Both the position numbers and the translations under genes were made by a program. DNA of 64,000 nt from Peredibacter sp045999315 (GTDB taxonomy: Bacteria > Bdellovibrionota > Bacteriovoracia > Bacteriovoracales > Bacteriovoracaceae), in the NCBI RefSeq assembly GCF_045999315.1, contig NZ_CP174607.1, positions 2,480,001 through 2,544,000 of the forward strand, written 5' to 3'. The notes under the pieces are model-generated. The model made no database searches. It saw only the letters and a list, made by a program, of their open reading frames with translations, and was not told where the DNA came from. Numbering within the stretch: the stretch's first letter is position 1; each line of letters begins with the position of its first letter. Below are positions 48,634-57,494 of the stretch, one piece after another.

Positions 48634-50061
48634 ATGGATTTCCTATCCGCAGATAACTACGTATTGGCCCGTTTATGCTTTGACCGCGCTCTAGGGGCGA
48701 TCTACTTTATTGCCTTTTTAAGCGCCTATAACCAGTTTCCTGCACTCTTGGGGGAACATGGGCTGTTACCGGTGCCTGACTTCGTAAAACGCGTGAAATT
48801 CAAGCAATTCCCAACGTTGTTTCATTGGAAGTATTCCGATCACATGTTGAGAGTCATGTGCTGGATAGGAATGCTCTTAGGACTCTTACTCACATTTGGG
48901 GCCTTTGATCAGGCACCGATTGTTGTTCATATGCTCTCGTGGCTCACTTTGTATGGGATGTATTTGTCGCTGGTGAGTGTGGGACAAGACTTCTATGGAT
49001 TTGGTTGGGAGACCATGCTCTTGGAGGCAGGTTTTTTTGCGGCCTTCATGGGACCCTATTGGGTGACACCTTCCTGGATTCCGATTTTGATTTTGCGCTG
49101 GATGCTTTTTCGAACAGAGATGGGAGCAGGGCTGATTAAACTTCGCGGAGACCGATGTTGGCGAGACCTCACCTGTTTGTATTATCACCATGAGACGCAG
49201 CCATTACCTAATCCTTTAAGTCGTTACTTTCATCATCTGCCAAAATGGTTCCATCGTTTTGGTGTGGTATTTAGTCACTTCTGTCAGCTGGTGGCACCTT
49301 TTGGTTTATTCTTTCCTCAACCGGTGGCGAGTGTGGCCGGATTCTTTTTGATCTTTCACCAGATGATACTGGTGGTGAGTGGAAATTACTCCTGGCTTAA
49401 CTGGCTCACCATTGTTTTAGGATTTCTTGCTTTTAGCGATTCAGGAATAGCAACAACACCAGCACCTCTTTGGTTTCAAATCATTCAAATCGGGATCGGC
49501 GTTCTGGCGATCTTTTTAAGCTATCGACCGTTGTTAAATTTCTTCCAGAAGCGTCAGTACATGAATTATTGCTGGAACCGTTGGCACTTAGTTGGTGCTT
49601 ATGGAGCTTTCGGAAGTGTCACCAAAGAACGTTATGAGATTGTGATTGAAGGCACGGATGATGAATTTCCCGATGAGAAGAGTGTTTGGAAAGAGTATGG
49701 CTTTCGCGGGAAACCAGTGGAACTGAATCGCACTCCTCCTGTGGTGGCCCCTTATCATCTTCGTCTTGATTGGATGATTTGGTTTTTACCATTTGGAGTT
49801 TTAGTCGGGGACGATGATATTTACGTGCAAGGACATGATCTGTGGTTTGTGCGTTTTATGTTGAAACTTCTTCGAAACGACCGGGCCCTATTAAAATTAC
49901 TTCGCCACAATCCTTTTCCGGATAGACCTCCGGTGTGGGTGAGGGCAAAGTTTTATCAATACCACTTCACGGAAAGTGGTGAGAAAAATATTTGGAAGAG
50001 AACATACAAAGGTGAGTATTGCCCGGAACTCTCGCTTAAGAGTTTGCCAGGCCTTGTATAA
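48634..50061 (+). CDS. Lipase-maturation-factor (LMF1)-like membrane protein
   Basis: 475 residues with about ten hydrophobic segments. LMF-family marks: GEHGLLPV near the start, QDFYGFGWETMLLEAGF, LRWMLFRTEMGAGLIKLRGDRCWRDLTCLYYHHETQPLPNPLS split over residues 150-195, and the C-terminal RNDRALLKLLRHNPFPDRPPVWVRAKFYQYHFT. Animal LMF1 helps fold lipases in the ER; bacterial members are uncharacterised. A role in maturing exported lipases is tempting given nearby phospholipases, but is inference. The 3' end overlaps mgsA by 26 nt. Confidence 0.85.
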   Translation: MDFLSADNYVLARLCFDRALGAIYFIAFLSAYNQFPALLGEHGLLPVPDFVKRVKFKQFPTLFHWKYSDHMLRVMCWIGMLLGLLLTFGAFDQAPIVVHMLSWLTLYGMYLSLVSVGQDFYGFGWETMLLEAGFFAAFMGPYWVTPSWIPILILRWMLFRTEMGAGLIKLRGDRCWRDLTCLYYHHETQPLPNPLSRYFHHLPKWFHRFGVVFSHFCQLVAPFGLFFPQPVASVAGFFLIFHQMILVVSGNYSWLNWLTIVLGFLAFSDSGIATTPAPLWFQIIQIGIGVLAIFLSYRPLLNFFQKRQYMNYCWNRWHLVGAYGAFGSVTKERYEIVIEGTDDEFPDEKSVWKEYGFRGKPVELNRTPPVVAPYHLRLDWMIWFLPFGVLVGDDDIYVQGHDLWFVRFMLKLLRNDRALLKLLRHNPFPDRPPVWVRAKFYQYHFTESGEKNIWKRTYKGEYCPELSLKSLPGLV

Positions 50062-50410
50062 TCAGATCGGCCGTCTTCTGATTACAGGCCATCGGTATGT
50101 CGTAAACCACGGCAATCCTTAGGAGAGCTTTTACGTCAACATCGTGAGGGTGTGGGGCCAGAGGATCCCAAAAGAATATCACCGCATCTATTTTCCCTTC
50201 CGCAATTCCCGCACCAATCTGCTGATCACCACCTAAGGGACCACTTTTAAATTTGGTCACACTCATACCTGTGGCCTCTTCAACCCGCTTACCCGTAGTT
50301 CCGGTAGCAAAGAGATTAAATTTCTCAAGTTCTAGTTGGTGAAGCTTCGACCAAGTAACCATATTATTTTTCAAGTTATCGTGGGCAATGAGGGCAATGT
50401 TCTTCTTCAT
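50036..50410 (-). CDS. mgsA: Methylglyoxal synthase
   Basis: 124 residues, all landmarks of MgsA: ALIAHDNLK (His10, Asp11), ATGTTGKRVEEATG (phosphate loop), GPLGGDQQIGA with catalytic Asp62, FFWDPLAPHPHDVDVKALLR. It converts dihydroxyacetone phosphate to methylglyoxal, a bypass under phosphate limitation. Slightly shorter than E. coli MgsA (152), lacking the C-terminal tail. Convergent with the LMF1-like gene. Confidence 0.92.
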   Translation of the reverse strand: MKKNIALIAHDNLKNNMVTWSKLHQLELEKFNLFATGTTGKRVEEATGMSVTKFKSGPLGGDQQIGAGIAEGKIDAVIFFWDPLAPHPHDVDVKALLRIAVVYDIPMACNQKTADLIIQGLANS

Positions 50411-50448
50411 GGGATTACCTTAGTAAAATCGTTAGGGTGAAAAAAATT

Positions 50449-50477
50449 TGAACTAATCTTTAAATCTTAATTTAACA
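50449..50477 (+). promoter_or_regulatory. Putative promoter of the fibre gene
   Basis: TTGAAC (50449-50454), 17-nt spacer, TTTAAC (50472-50477), 22 nt before the ATG at 50500. Confidence 0.5.
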
Positions 50478-50499
50478 CCTTAAAGAGACGATAGGACAT

Positions 50500-53400
50500 A
50501 TGTCAGTAAATCTCAAGAGTTACTTGGAAATGATGAAGACCGCTGTATTACCAATCTTAATCCTGCTTTTCCTTTGCAGTTGCAATGGGGCGGGAAATAT
50601 TTTTGGTGGAAATATTGTCGTGAATATTAAAGACAAAGATAGGCCACCATACATTGAACAAGTAAAAGTTCAGAATGATCAATTAGTCGTGAGTGGCAGA
50701 AATTTAGATCGCGTGGTTCTCGCCAAAGTTGGGGCACATGATTTTCAAATTGAATCTAAGACATCAGATAAATTAGTTTTAAATGCCAAGAGTGCTCTGA
50801 GTTTCTTTGTAGGAAGCGCGCTAAACTTGGTGGTTTCTAATTCAGAAGCATCGGCAACTTTTCCGCTAAATTTTGAATTACAAAATGGACAAGTCACGGC
50901 CTCGAAGCTTCATCACATGAATGCTTCAACCGGTGACTTCCTTCAATTTGATGGAACAACTTGGGGACCAGCATCTATTTCTACGAATCAGGTCTATGTT
51001 GGTACTTATAATGCAGCAACTGATACTCCTGTTTTATCCGCGGGAGTCGCGGCCGCAGGTACTTATTATATTGTGACAACTGCTGGGTCCCAGGATCTAG
51101 GTTCTGGAGTCATGAGTTTTGATGTTGGTGACTGGGTGATCTCTGATGGAACTAACTGGAGTAAGGTGGCCGTAGGAACAAATACGGTTTCAAACTTCAA
51201 TGGAAGAAAGGGTGCCGTCGTTCCGTTATCGGGTGATTACTCATGGAGTATGCTCACTAAAGCGGCCGGAAAACTCACAGGTTCTAAGCTTCAAGAAATT
51301 GCTGATGTTGATGTGACTGGTATTCAAGACGGTGACATTCTTATTTGGAACAATTCAACTTCGAAGTGGGAGAGTGGCCCACAGCCTTCGGTCTCAATTC
51401 CTGCGGGATCCGTTACCAATACACAAATTGCCAGTGGTGCGGTTGATTCATCGAAGATTGTGGATGGGTCAATTACTAATGCTGATATCGCGGCAGGTGC
51501 GGCGATTGATCAAACGAAAATCAGTAACCTCACCACAGACTTAGGTAATAAAGAACCAAAAATTACGGCCGGAACTGCCGCTCAATACTGGAGCGGGACG
51601 AAGACTTGGCAGAATTTAAATCCGGCGGTGATTGGTTCAACTCTTACTGGCTATTCAGCTTCTGCGGGTGCTGTCACAGCAGCAGATACGATTCTTTCAG
51701 CGATTAATAAATTGAGTGGGAATATTGGTCTTGCGACAGCTTCTCAAAGTAATTACGTTTTAAAAGGCGGCGACAGCATGAGTGGTCCGCTGGCGATGGG
51801 TGGAAATAAGATCACCAATCTCGCTGACCCAACGGTTGCCACTGATGCTGCTAATAAAAATTACGTTGATACTCAATTAAGCAATAATTCCTATTGGACC
51901 AAAGTTGGTTCTGATATTAACTATACAACTGGTCAGGTGGGGGTAGGAGTTGCTTCTTTCTTTCCTGATATGAAGCTTCAGATTGAACAGCGATTAACGA
52001 ATGATGCTGGACGAGCACTTAATGCGGACACAAGACAGCATTCATCAGTCAATGGTAGCTACAGTGCTTTGGGTGGAGTATTTAAGGCGCAAGCAACTGT
52101 AGATGCAGGAGTGGTTAACTCTGGGTCTGTATCTGGTTCATGGAGTGTGGGGTTCAGAAATAATCTGACAGGAACAATTGATAACGGCACCCTTGCTTCA
52201 TTACGAGGGAGTTATCTGCAGTATGGTCATTACGATTCCGAAGCTGCCTCGACTCCGATCACGACTGAAGTCATGGGCCTTTATCTTTCGCCTTATTATA
52301 AGAAAGGTACCATCACGAATCTTTATGATATTTATGCACACCCTGGATCACCTGGCGGAACCGTCACAAATTTTTATGGACTCCACTTTAGCGGCTCACA
52401 TAAGAAGCATTATTTAGAAGGCAATCTTGGTCTGAATAAAGCTGATCCAACTGAGAAATTGGATGTAGTAGGGAACATTGCAGTCGATGGAAAAGTTCGT
52501 TTTAAATCTGATAATGCAAATTTCGTTGAATTAAGAGCTCCAGCAGGTCTCGCCGGAACGATTGCCTTTAATCTTCCAGGCACCGCTGGTTCTTCAGGTC
52601 AGGCACTTGTTACTGATGGTGCGGGAAATCTTTCTTGGTCCACTGTCTCATCAGGTGCTATTGCGGATGGTTCAATTGGATATGCCAAGTTAAATCTCGC
52701 TAACGGTGATATTCCTCTCGCTAAACTTGCTGGTAGCTCAGATGCGACAAAGTATCTTAAAGGAGACAAAACTTGGGGCACCTTCATCACTGATGTACTT
52801 GCTTCAACTTTTGCGACTGTCACTCCGTCGAATACAGCGATTGCCAACGGAGATTCATTACAAACAGTGGTGAATAAAACTCAGGGGCAGATTAATAATC
52901 TTGTTTCCACTTCGTTAAATAAGACGGGAATAGATTCGGTTACAGGAACAATGACCATTGCTCCGGCGGGTGTGCTGAAAATTTCCAACACGGCCACTGG
53001 TGCTGATCTGACTGAGGCGACGAACGTTCAGTATGTTCAAAACTATGTAGGTTCGTTCGGGCAATGGAACAAGAACGGTTCTGCACTTTATACTGATAAG
53101 TATGTTGGATTTGGAAACAATAGCACTCCAAGCACGTTTTTTCATGCCATCGGAACAGGCGGTGGTGATGATGACATGATGATTGATTCCTTCAGTGATA
53201 CTGCGGAATCCGCCATTATGTTAAGACGGGCCCGTGGAACAGCTGCGGCACCGACACCTCCACTTACAAATGATAGACTCGGATTCTTAGGTTTCCGTGC
53301 TCTCACAGTTGCACCAAGTACTTATGTTGAAATGGCGCGAGTTCAAGGATCAGCTGAAACTGACATCGCAACATCGATGACAGGCTACCTGCAATTTTGG

Positions 53401-54966
53401 ACTCGAAACAATGGTACATATGCTGAAAGAGTGCGCATCACTGGTGCAGGTAATGTGGGGATTGGTACAACTGCTCCTGATAAAAAACTTGTCGTCATTG
53501 ATCCGACTCCTATCGCGGATGGTTCAAGAGCTCCTGTTGCAGAATTCAGTGCCACTGCCACAGCTGCATCTGGTGGAGCAAAACGCGGTATTGTCCTCTA
53601 TGGTTCGGGATTCAATGGAAGTGTGGCAATTGGAAAAAACACCAATGCTCCTTTACACTTTTTAAATTTTGCAGGAACCGAAGTTGCGACCTTCACTGAT
53701 AATGGTTATTTTGGTTTAGGTACGACATCTCCGAGTTACCCATTCAATTTGGATCATACGAGTACAGTAACCGCCGGAACCACTGCACAGATGGCGAATG
53801 TATTTAATGTCACTCCTGCGGCCGCGAGTACCGCCAATTATTTCGGATCACTCAATACAACCAGACCTTCCGGTGCTCAGGATCTGACAGGTCATGTGCA
53901 CGGTAATCGTGTTATCGTAGACAACTCGAACACAGGAACTATTGCAAACGTTTACGGTCAGTATACTGAGACCAAGAATGCTTCGACCGGAACCATGACA
54001 GTAGGTCTCGGTTACCGAGGTGTGGTTAATAATGCTTCAACAGGAACGATTAGCAACGCACGTGGTGTTTCAGTGGCGGTAATTAACGGGGCCGCCGGCG
54101 CTATCACCAATGCTTACGGTGTTCATATTGACCCTCTATCAAACCCATCAGGAACAGTGACAAACTACTATGGGCTTTATATTGGTTCTGTATTGGCCGC
54201 GGCCGGAAACAAATATGGTATCTATTCAGTAGATGGTGCCAATTATTTCGGTGGAACAACCGGAATTGGAACAACTCCAACTCTGGCCCAACTTCATGTG
54301 AGAGGGGGAGCGAATCTTCTGGCCCTTCAGGCCGATGCTTCAACTGATCACGGTTATCTTTCGTTCTATACAGATTCAGATGCAACGAATACTCGCACAG
54401 GTTTTATTGGCTATGCGACCGCTGGTACAAATATTATGACCATTACCAACCAGCAGTCTTCTGATGTTTACATTGGAGTCTCTGGATATAAAAATAATCT
54501 TACCATCAATGGTACGGCCACGACCTGCGTGATTGGTAACGGTACTGCTTCTACCAGTTGTACATCAGATGCACGCTTGAAAGATGAAGTTCATGCAATT
54601 CCAGACGCACTTAGAAAGTTTTTAAATCTTGAAGGGGTGTTCTTTACTTGGAACGAGAAGGCCAACACTCCTGGAAAACCTGGTATGGGTGTGATCGCTC
54701 AGAAAGTTGAGAAAGAATTTCCACTGGCGGTGACGACAGATGAAAAGACCGGTTACAAGCGAGTGGATTATGCTTCACTTATTTCTCCATTGATCGAAGC
54801 GTTCAAATCTTTTTACCAAGAATTTCAAGGCACCAAACGCTCAATTGCTTCTTATGAGAAAAAACAGGTTGAGCTTGAAAAACGCGTGAAGACACTCGAA
54901 GAGCAGAACAAACAACTGCTCAATATTATTTGTCGTAAAGACCCTAGTGCTTGTAAAAATCCCTAG
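50500..54966 (+). CDS. Giant fibre-like lipoprotein with S74 chaperone tail
   Basis: 1488 residues. An N-terminal signal with lipobox LFLCSC points to membrane anchoring. Next: an IPT/TIG-like region (about 47-127), phage-tail-fibre blocks (FNGRKGAVVPLSGDYSW near 232; GGDSMSGPLAMGGNKI near 420), then long Gly/Asn/Thr-rich beta repeats such as GNVGIGTTAPDKKL. Residue 1356 begins SDARLKDEV, the peptidase-S74 intramolecular chaperone; the scissile Ser-Asp pair is Ser1356-Asp1357, with MGVIAQKVEKEFP following and a trimer-type coiled coil at the end. This matches the layout of mosaic adhesive trimers of Bdellovibrio. Start could also be 50530 or 50533. Confidence 0.82.
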   Translation: MSVNLKSYLEMMKTAVLPILILLFLCSCNGAGNIFGGNIVVNIKDKDRPPYIEQVKVQNDQLVVSGRNLDRVVLAKVGAHDFQIESKTSDKLVLNAKSALSFFVGSALNLVVSNSEASATFPLNFELQNGQVTASKLHHMNASTGDFLQFDGTTWGPASISTNQVYVGTYNAATDTPVLSAGVAAAGTYYIVTTAGSQDLGSGVMSFDVGDWVISDGTNWSKVAVGTNTVSNFNGRKGAVVPLSGDYSWSMLTKAAGKLTGSKLQEIADVDVTGIQDGDILIWNNSTSKWESGPQPSVSIPAGSVTNTQIASGAVDSSKIVDGSITNADIAAGAAIDQTKISNLTTDLGNKEPKITAGTAAQYWSGTKTWQNLNPAVIGSTLTGYSASAGAVTAADTILSAINKLSGNIGLATASQSNYVLKGGDSMSGPLAMGGNKITNLADPTVATDAANKNYVDTQLSNNSYWTKVGSDINYTTGQVGVGVASFFPDMKLQIEQRLTNDAGRALNADTRQHSSVNGSYSALGGVFKAQATVDAGVVNSGSVSGSWSVGFRNNLTGTIDNGTLASLRGSYLQYGHYDSEAASTPITTEVMGLYLSPYYKKGTITNLYDIYAHPGSPGGTVTNFYGLHFSGSHKKHYLEGNLGLNKADPTEKLDVVGNIAVDGKVRFKSDNANFVELRAPAGLAGTIAFNLPGTAGSSGQALVTDGAGNLSWSTVSSGAIADGSIGYAKLNLANGDIPLAKLAGSSDATKYLKGDKTWGTFITDVLASTFATVTPSNTAIANGDSLQTVVNKTQGQINNLVSTSLNKTGIDSVTGTMTIAPAGVLKISNTATGADLTEATNVQYVQNYVGSFGQWNKNGSALYTDKYVGFGNNSTPSTFFHAIGTGGGDDDMMIDSFSDTAESAIMLRRARGTAAAPTPPLTNDRLGFLGFRALTVAPSTYVEMARVQGSAETDIATSMTGYLQFWTRNNGTYAERVRITGAGNVGIGTTAPDKKLVVIDPTPIADGSRAPVAEFSATATAASGGAKRGIVLYGSGFNGSVAIGKNTNAPLHFLNFAGTEVATFTDNGYFGLGTTSPSYPFNLDHTSTVTAGTTAQMANVFNVTPAAASTANYFGSLNTTRPSGAQDLTGHVHGNRVIVDNSNTGTIANVYGQYTETKNASTGTMTVGLGYRGVVNNASTGTISNARGVSVAVINGAAGAITNAYGVHIDPLSNPSGTVTNYYGLYIGSVLAAAGNKYGIYSVDGANYFGGTTGIGTTPTLAQLHVRGGANLLALQADASTDHGYLSFYTDSDATNTRTGFIGYATAGTNIMTITNQQSSDVYIGVSGYKNNLTINGTATTCVIGNGTASTSCTSDARLKDEVHAIPDALRKFLNLEGVFFTWNEKANTPGKPGMGVIAQKVEKEFPLAVTTDEKTGYKRVDYASLISPLIEAFKSFYQEFQGTKRSIASYEKKQVELEKRVKTLEEQNKQLLNIICRKDPSACKNP

Positions 54967-54987
54967 TTAAAAATACTTAAAATTCCC

Positions 54988-55014
54988 TAAATCTTGTACC
55001 TGATTTTCCGATAA
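54988..55014 (+). promoter_or_regulatory. Sigma-28 (FliA)-type promoter of cheY-STAS/CheX
   Basis: TAAA (54988-54991), N15, TCCGATAA (55007-55014). The FliA consensus is TAAA-N15-GCCGATAA, so this matches 11 of 12 fixed bases with exact spacing. It ends 27 nt before the cheY ATG. Confidence 0.7.
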
Positions 55015-55041
55015 GACTTCATCACAAGAAGGGGTGGAAAT

Positions 55042-55440
55042 ATGTTTGATCCAAAAACCAAAGTTCTAGTTGTAGACGATATGCTTACAATGAGAAAAAT
55101 CGTAACAAAAATTCTAAGAGAACTGGGCTTTACAGACATCGTTGAAGCAGCGGATGGTCTTGAGGCCTGGGAAAAAACTAAAGACGGTACAGTTGGTCTG
55201 ATCATTTCAGACTGGAACATGCCAAATTGCACAGGTCTTGATTTCTTGAAGCGTGTTCGCGCTGATCAAAGACTTGGTAAAACACCTTTCTTACTAGTGA
55301 CAGCAGAAGCTGAAGGTCACCAGGTGGCCGAAGCAATTAAGAGTGGTGTAGACCAATATGTGGTGAAGCCATTCTCTAAAGAAGGTCTTAAGGCCAAGCT
55401 AGAACTAGCTTATAAAAAATATCAAGCTAAAGCGGCCTAA
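55042..55440 (+). CDS. cheY: CheY-like response regulator
   Basis: 132-residue receiver: VVDDMLTMRKI, phospho-acceptor Asp57 (ISDWNMPNCTG), Thr87 (LLVTAEA) and Lys109 (VVKPFSK). TMRKI, WNMP and the LLVTAEA block are closer to CheY than to generic receivers. It would bind the flagellar switch when phosphorylated. GGGGTGG precedes the ATG. It is followed after 5 nt by a STAS-CheX fusion, a likely CheY phosphatase, and preceded by a sigma-28-type promoter. Confidence 0.9.
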   Translation: MFDPKTKVLVVDDMLTMRKIVTKILRELGFTDIVEAADGLEAWEKTKDGTVGLIISDWNMPNCTGLDFLKRVRADQRLGKTPFLLVTAEAEGHQVAEAIKSGVDQYVVKPFSKEGLKAKLELAYKKYQAKAA

Positions 55441-55445
55441 TCCAA

Positions 55446-56276
55446 ATGGTGAATACTCCAGGTTTTTTAATTGAAAAGGAAGAAGGTTACACGGTAGTGA
55501 AACTTTCTGGAAACTTGGAGTTTCCCCATGCGAAGAGTTTCGAAGGAGAAATTGATGGAATCTCTAACAATGCCGATGGTCACATCTTCCTTGATTGTGA
55601 GCATCTTACGTCTTTTTCTAAGGACTGGATAAGAATCTTCCTTAGATTACAGATTAATTTAAAAAGTAATGAAAAGTCTCTGAAGCTCATCCATGTGAGT
55701 CCGGGGTTGATGACTCTTCTCAAAAAAGAGGGGATAGATTCCACCTTCAAAATCGCGTCGACTCTGAAGGACGCCATGGATGAGTCAGGAGCTCCTCCTA
55801 AAAGAACTCTCGACACTGAATTCATTAATCCATTTCTGACTGCAACTTTGCATGTATTGAGTGTGCAAGCACAGATCACTGCGAAGGCAGGACCTATTTA
55901 TAAAAAGAAACCGACAGATTCTTTTTATGGAGATGTTTCTGGTGTGATTGGAATTGTGAGTGATGCTTTTAACGGTTCGGTGGTGATTAGTTTTCCTGAA
56001 AAGACATTTTTAAATATCATGTCCGGGATGCTGGGAGAAGAATACACTGAAATCACCAAAGACATTCTCGACGGCGCCGGTGAAATCACCAACATGATTT
56101 TCGGTCAGGCGAAAGTGGTGCTGAATGAGAAGGGCTACGGCATTAAAACCGCCATTCCTTCTGTTATTTCTGGTAAAGATCACTCTTTGCAGGGAATCAC
56201 CAAGGGCCCAGTGATCGTTGTGCCATTTGAGAGCACGGGTGGTAATTTCTTCGTCGAAATTTGCTTGTCCGCCTAA
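55446..56276 (+). CDS. STAS-CheX fusion, probable CheY phosphatase
   Basis: 276 residues. Residues 5-110 form a STAS-type domain (YTVVKLSGNLEFPHAK...IFLDCEHLTSFSKDWIRIF). Residues 120-276 are CheX-like (FINPFLTATLHVLSVQAQI..., DGAGEITNMIFGQAK, with the E-x2-N dephosphorylation motif near 212-215). CheX dephosphorylates CheY-P. The fusion to STAS is unusual; it may sense partner binding. It sits 5 nt after cheY and is co-transcribed. Confidence 0.83.
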   Translation: MVNTPGFLIEKEEGYTVVKLSGNLEFPHAKSFEGEIDGISNNADGHIFLDCEHLTSFSKDWIRIFLRLQINLKSNEKSLKLIHVSPGLMTLLKKEGIDSTFKIASTLKDAMDESGAPPKRTLDTEFINPFLTATLHVLSVQAQITAKAGPIYKKKPTDSFYGDVSGVIGIVSDAFNGSVVISFPEKTFLNIMSGMLGEEYTEITKDILDGAGEITNMIFGQAKVVLNEKGYGIKTAIPSVISGKDHSLQGITKGPVIVVPFESTGGNFFVEICLSA

Positions 56277-56334
56277 TTTAGTTCTTTTGCCCTCTGTCTT
56301 TCTTTGATTCATGCCCAAAAATTAAAATGATCGG

Positions 56335-57111
56335 ATGCGGGAAGAAACCAAGGCCTCCAACAGGTCCGAATGGGGTAAAGTCCCTTCACGAGATAAGGAA
56401 GAACGGGTCTTTTTAGAAGGTCCTAAAACTCGTTCAAATGAGTTTTATCACGCTTTTCAGGTGTTCTCGGAAATGATCCAAGGGTTCCGGACGTTTCAGT
56501 TTGTAGGACCCTGTGTGACGGTTTTTGGCTCGGCCCGGTTTGATGAAAAGCATGAGTATTATCAGCTCGCCATGGATATGGGTGAGGAGCTGGTCCGTAA
56601 GGGCTTTACTGTCATGACCGGCGGCGGCCCGGGAATTATGGAGGCGGCCAATCGAGGGGCCAAAAAGCTCGGCGGTTGCTCCGTCGGTTGCAATATTACT
56701 CTTCCGCGCGAGCAGAAACCCAACGTCTATTTGGACGTCTGGATGGAGTTTAAATATTTTATGGTGAGAAAGTTCATGCTGGCCAAATACTCCTATGGTT
56801 TTGTGGCCATGCCTGGAGGATTTGGAACCTTAGATGAGCTTTTTGGCGTTCTCACTCTAATTCAAACCAAGAAAATTGAGAACTTCCCAGTGGTCTTAGT
56901 CGGCACGGAATTCTGGAATCCGCTTCGAAAATTGATCGAAGAGCGTTTGGTTGAATCCAAAACTATTAATCCTGAAGATACTAAAACGATCTTCTTTACC
57001 GATTCACCTTTAGAGGCCGCAGAGTTTATCCAGGCAATTGCCACAGATCGGTTTCAGCTCAAGATTCGCCCAATGAAAATCCTAGGAGAGAGGGCCATAA
57101 GACAACCATAA
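56335..57111 (+). CDS. LOG-family nucleotide phosphoribohydrolase
   Basis: 258 residues, Rossmann-type LOG/TIGR00730 family. Signatures: GGGPGIMEAANRGA and PGGFGTLDELFGVLTLIQT (PGGxGTxxE, catalytic Arg/Glu region). Family enzymes hydrolyse nucleoside 5'-monophosphates to base and ribose phosphate, as in cytokinin activation or purine/pyrimidine nucleotide turnover (PpnN type). The N-terminal ~50 residues are extra. Ribosome-binding site is weak. Confidence 0.87.
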   Translation: MREETKASNRSEWGKVPSRDKEERVFLEGPKTRSNEFYHAFQVFSEMIQGFRTFQFVGPCVTVFGSARFDEKHEYYQLAMDMGEELVRKGFTVMTGGGPGIMEAANRGAKKLGGCSVGCNITLPREQKPNVYLDVWMEFKYFMVRKFMLAKYSYGFVAMPGGFGTLDELFGVLTLIQTKKIENFPVVLVGTEFWNPLRKLIEERLVESKTINPEDTKTIFFTDSPLEAAEFIQAIATDRFQLKIRPMKILGERAIRQP

Positions 57112-57186
57112 TTATTTTTTTACAGTCTTATTTTCTCTTTGCAAAAGACGATATTAACCATTATCTTCCACAGCCACGGAGAGAGC

Positions 57187-57393
57187 ATGAAAGAACGATT
57201 TAAAACACCACACACTTTTGACATGAGCGAATACTTTTTCGGTCGCACTTATGTACTTGGTGGCCGTGATTACGATCGTGAAGACAAAGAAGTCAAGAAT
57301 CTCCCAGAAATCGAAGTTCGCGGAGATAAAAAAATCTCAATGGAACTAGATTGGTCATTCCTCAAATCTCGTACCAGAAGACGTCTTCGTTAA
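57187..57393 (+). CDS. Small conserved-looking cytoplasmic protein
   Basis: 68 residues, MKERFKTPHTFDM...RTRRRLR. Charged, no membrane helix or known motif. GGAG lies 6 nt before the ATG at 57187, and codon choice fits the neighbours. It precedes a membrane-protein gene by about 100 nt. Function unknown. Confidence 0.6.
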   Translation: MKERFKTPHTFDMSEYFFGRTYVLGGRDYDREDKEVKNLPEIEVRGDKKISMELDWSFLKSRTRRRLR

Positions 57394-57494
57394 TCATCCC
57401 CATTAACTGCGGATAGAAACTCAGCGCATTGGCTTACCGCGGCCTCGTTCTACAATTGTGGTCATACGTCTCAACTTTTGCAAAGGAGCACGAT

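Noticed and set aside
50500..54966. Prophage tail-fibre gene as sign of a prophage
   Set aside because: No phage structural, lysis or integrase genes flank it and the product has a bacterial lipobox; a host surface protein is more likely.
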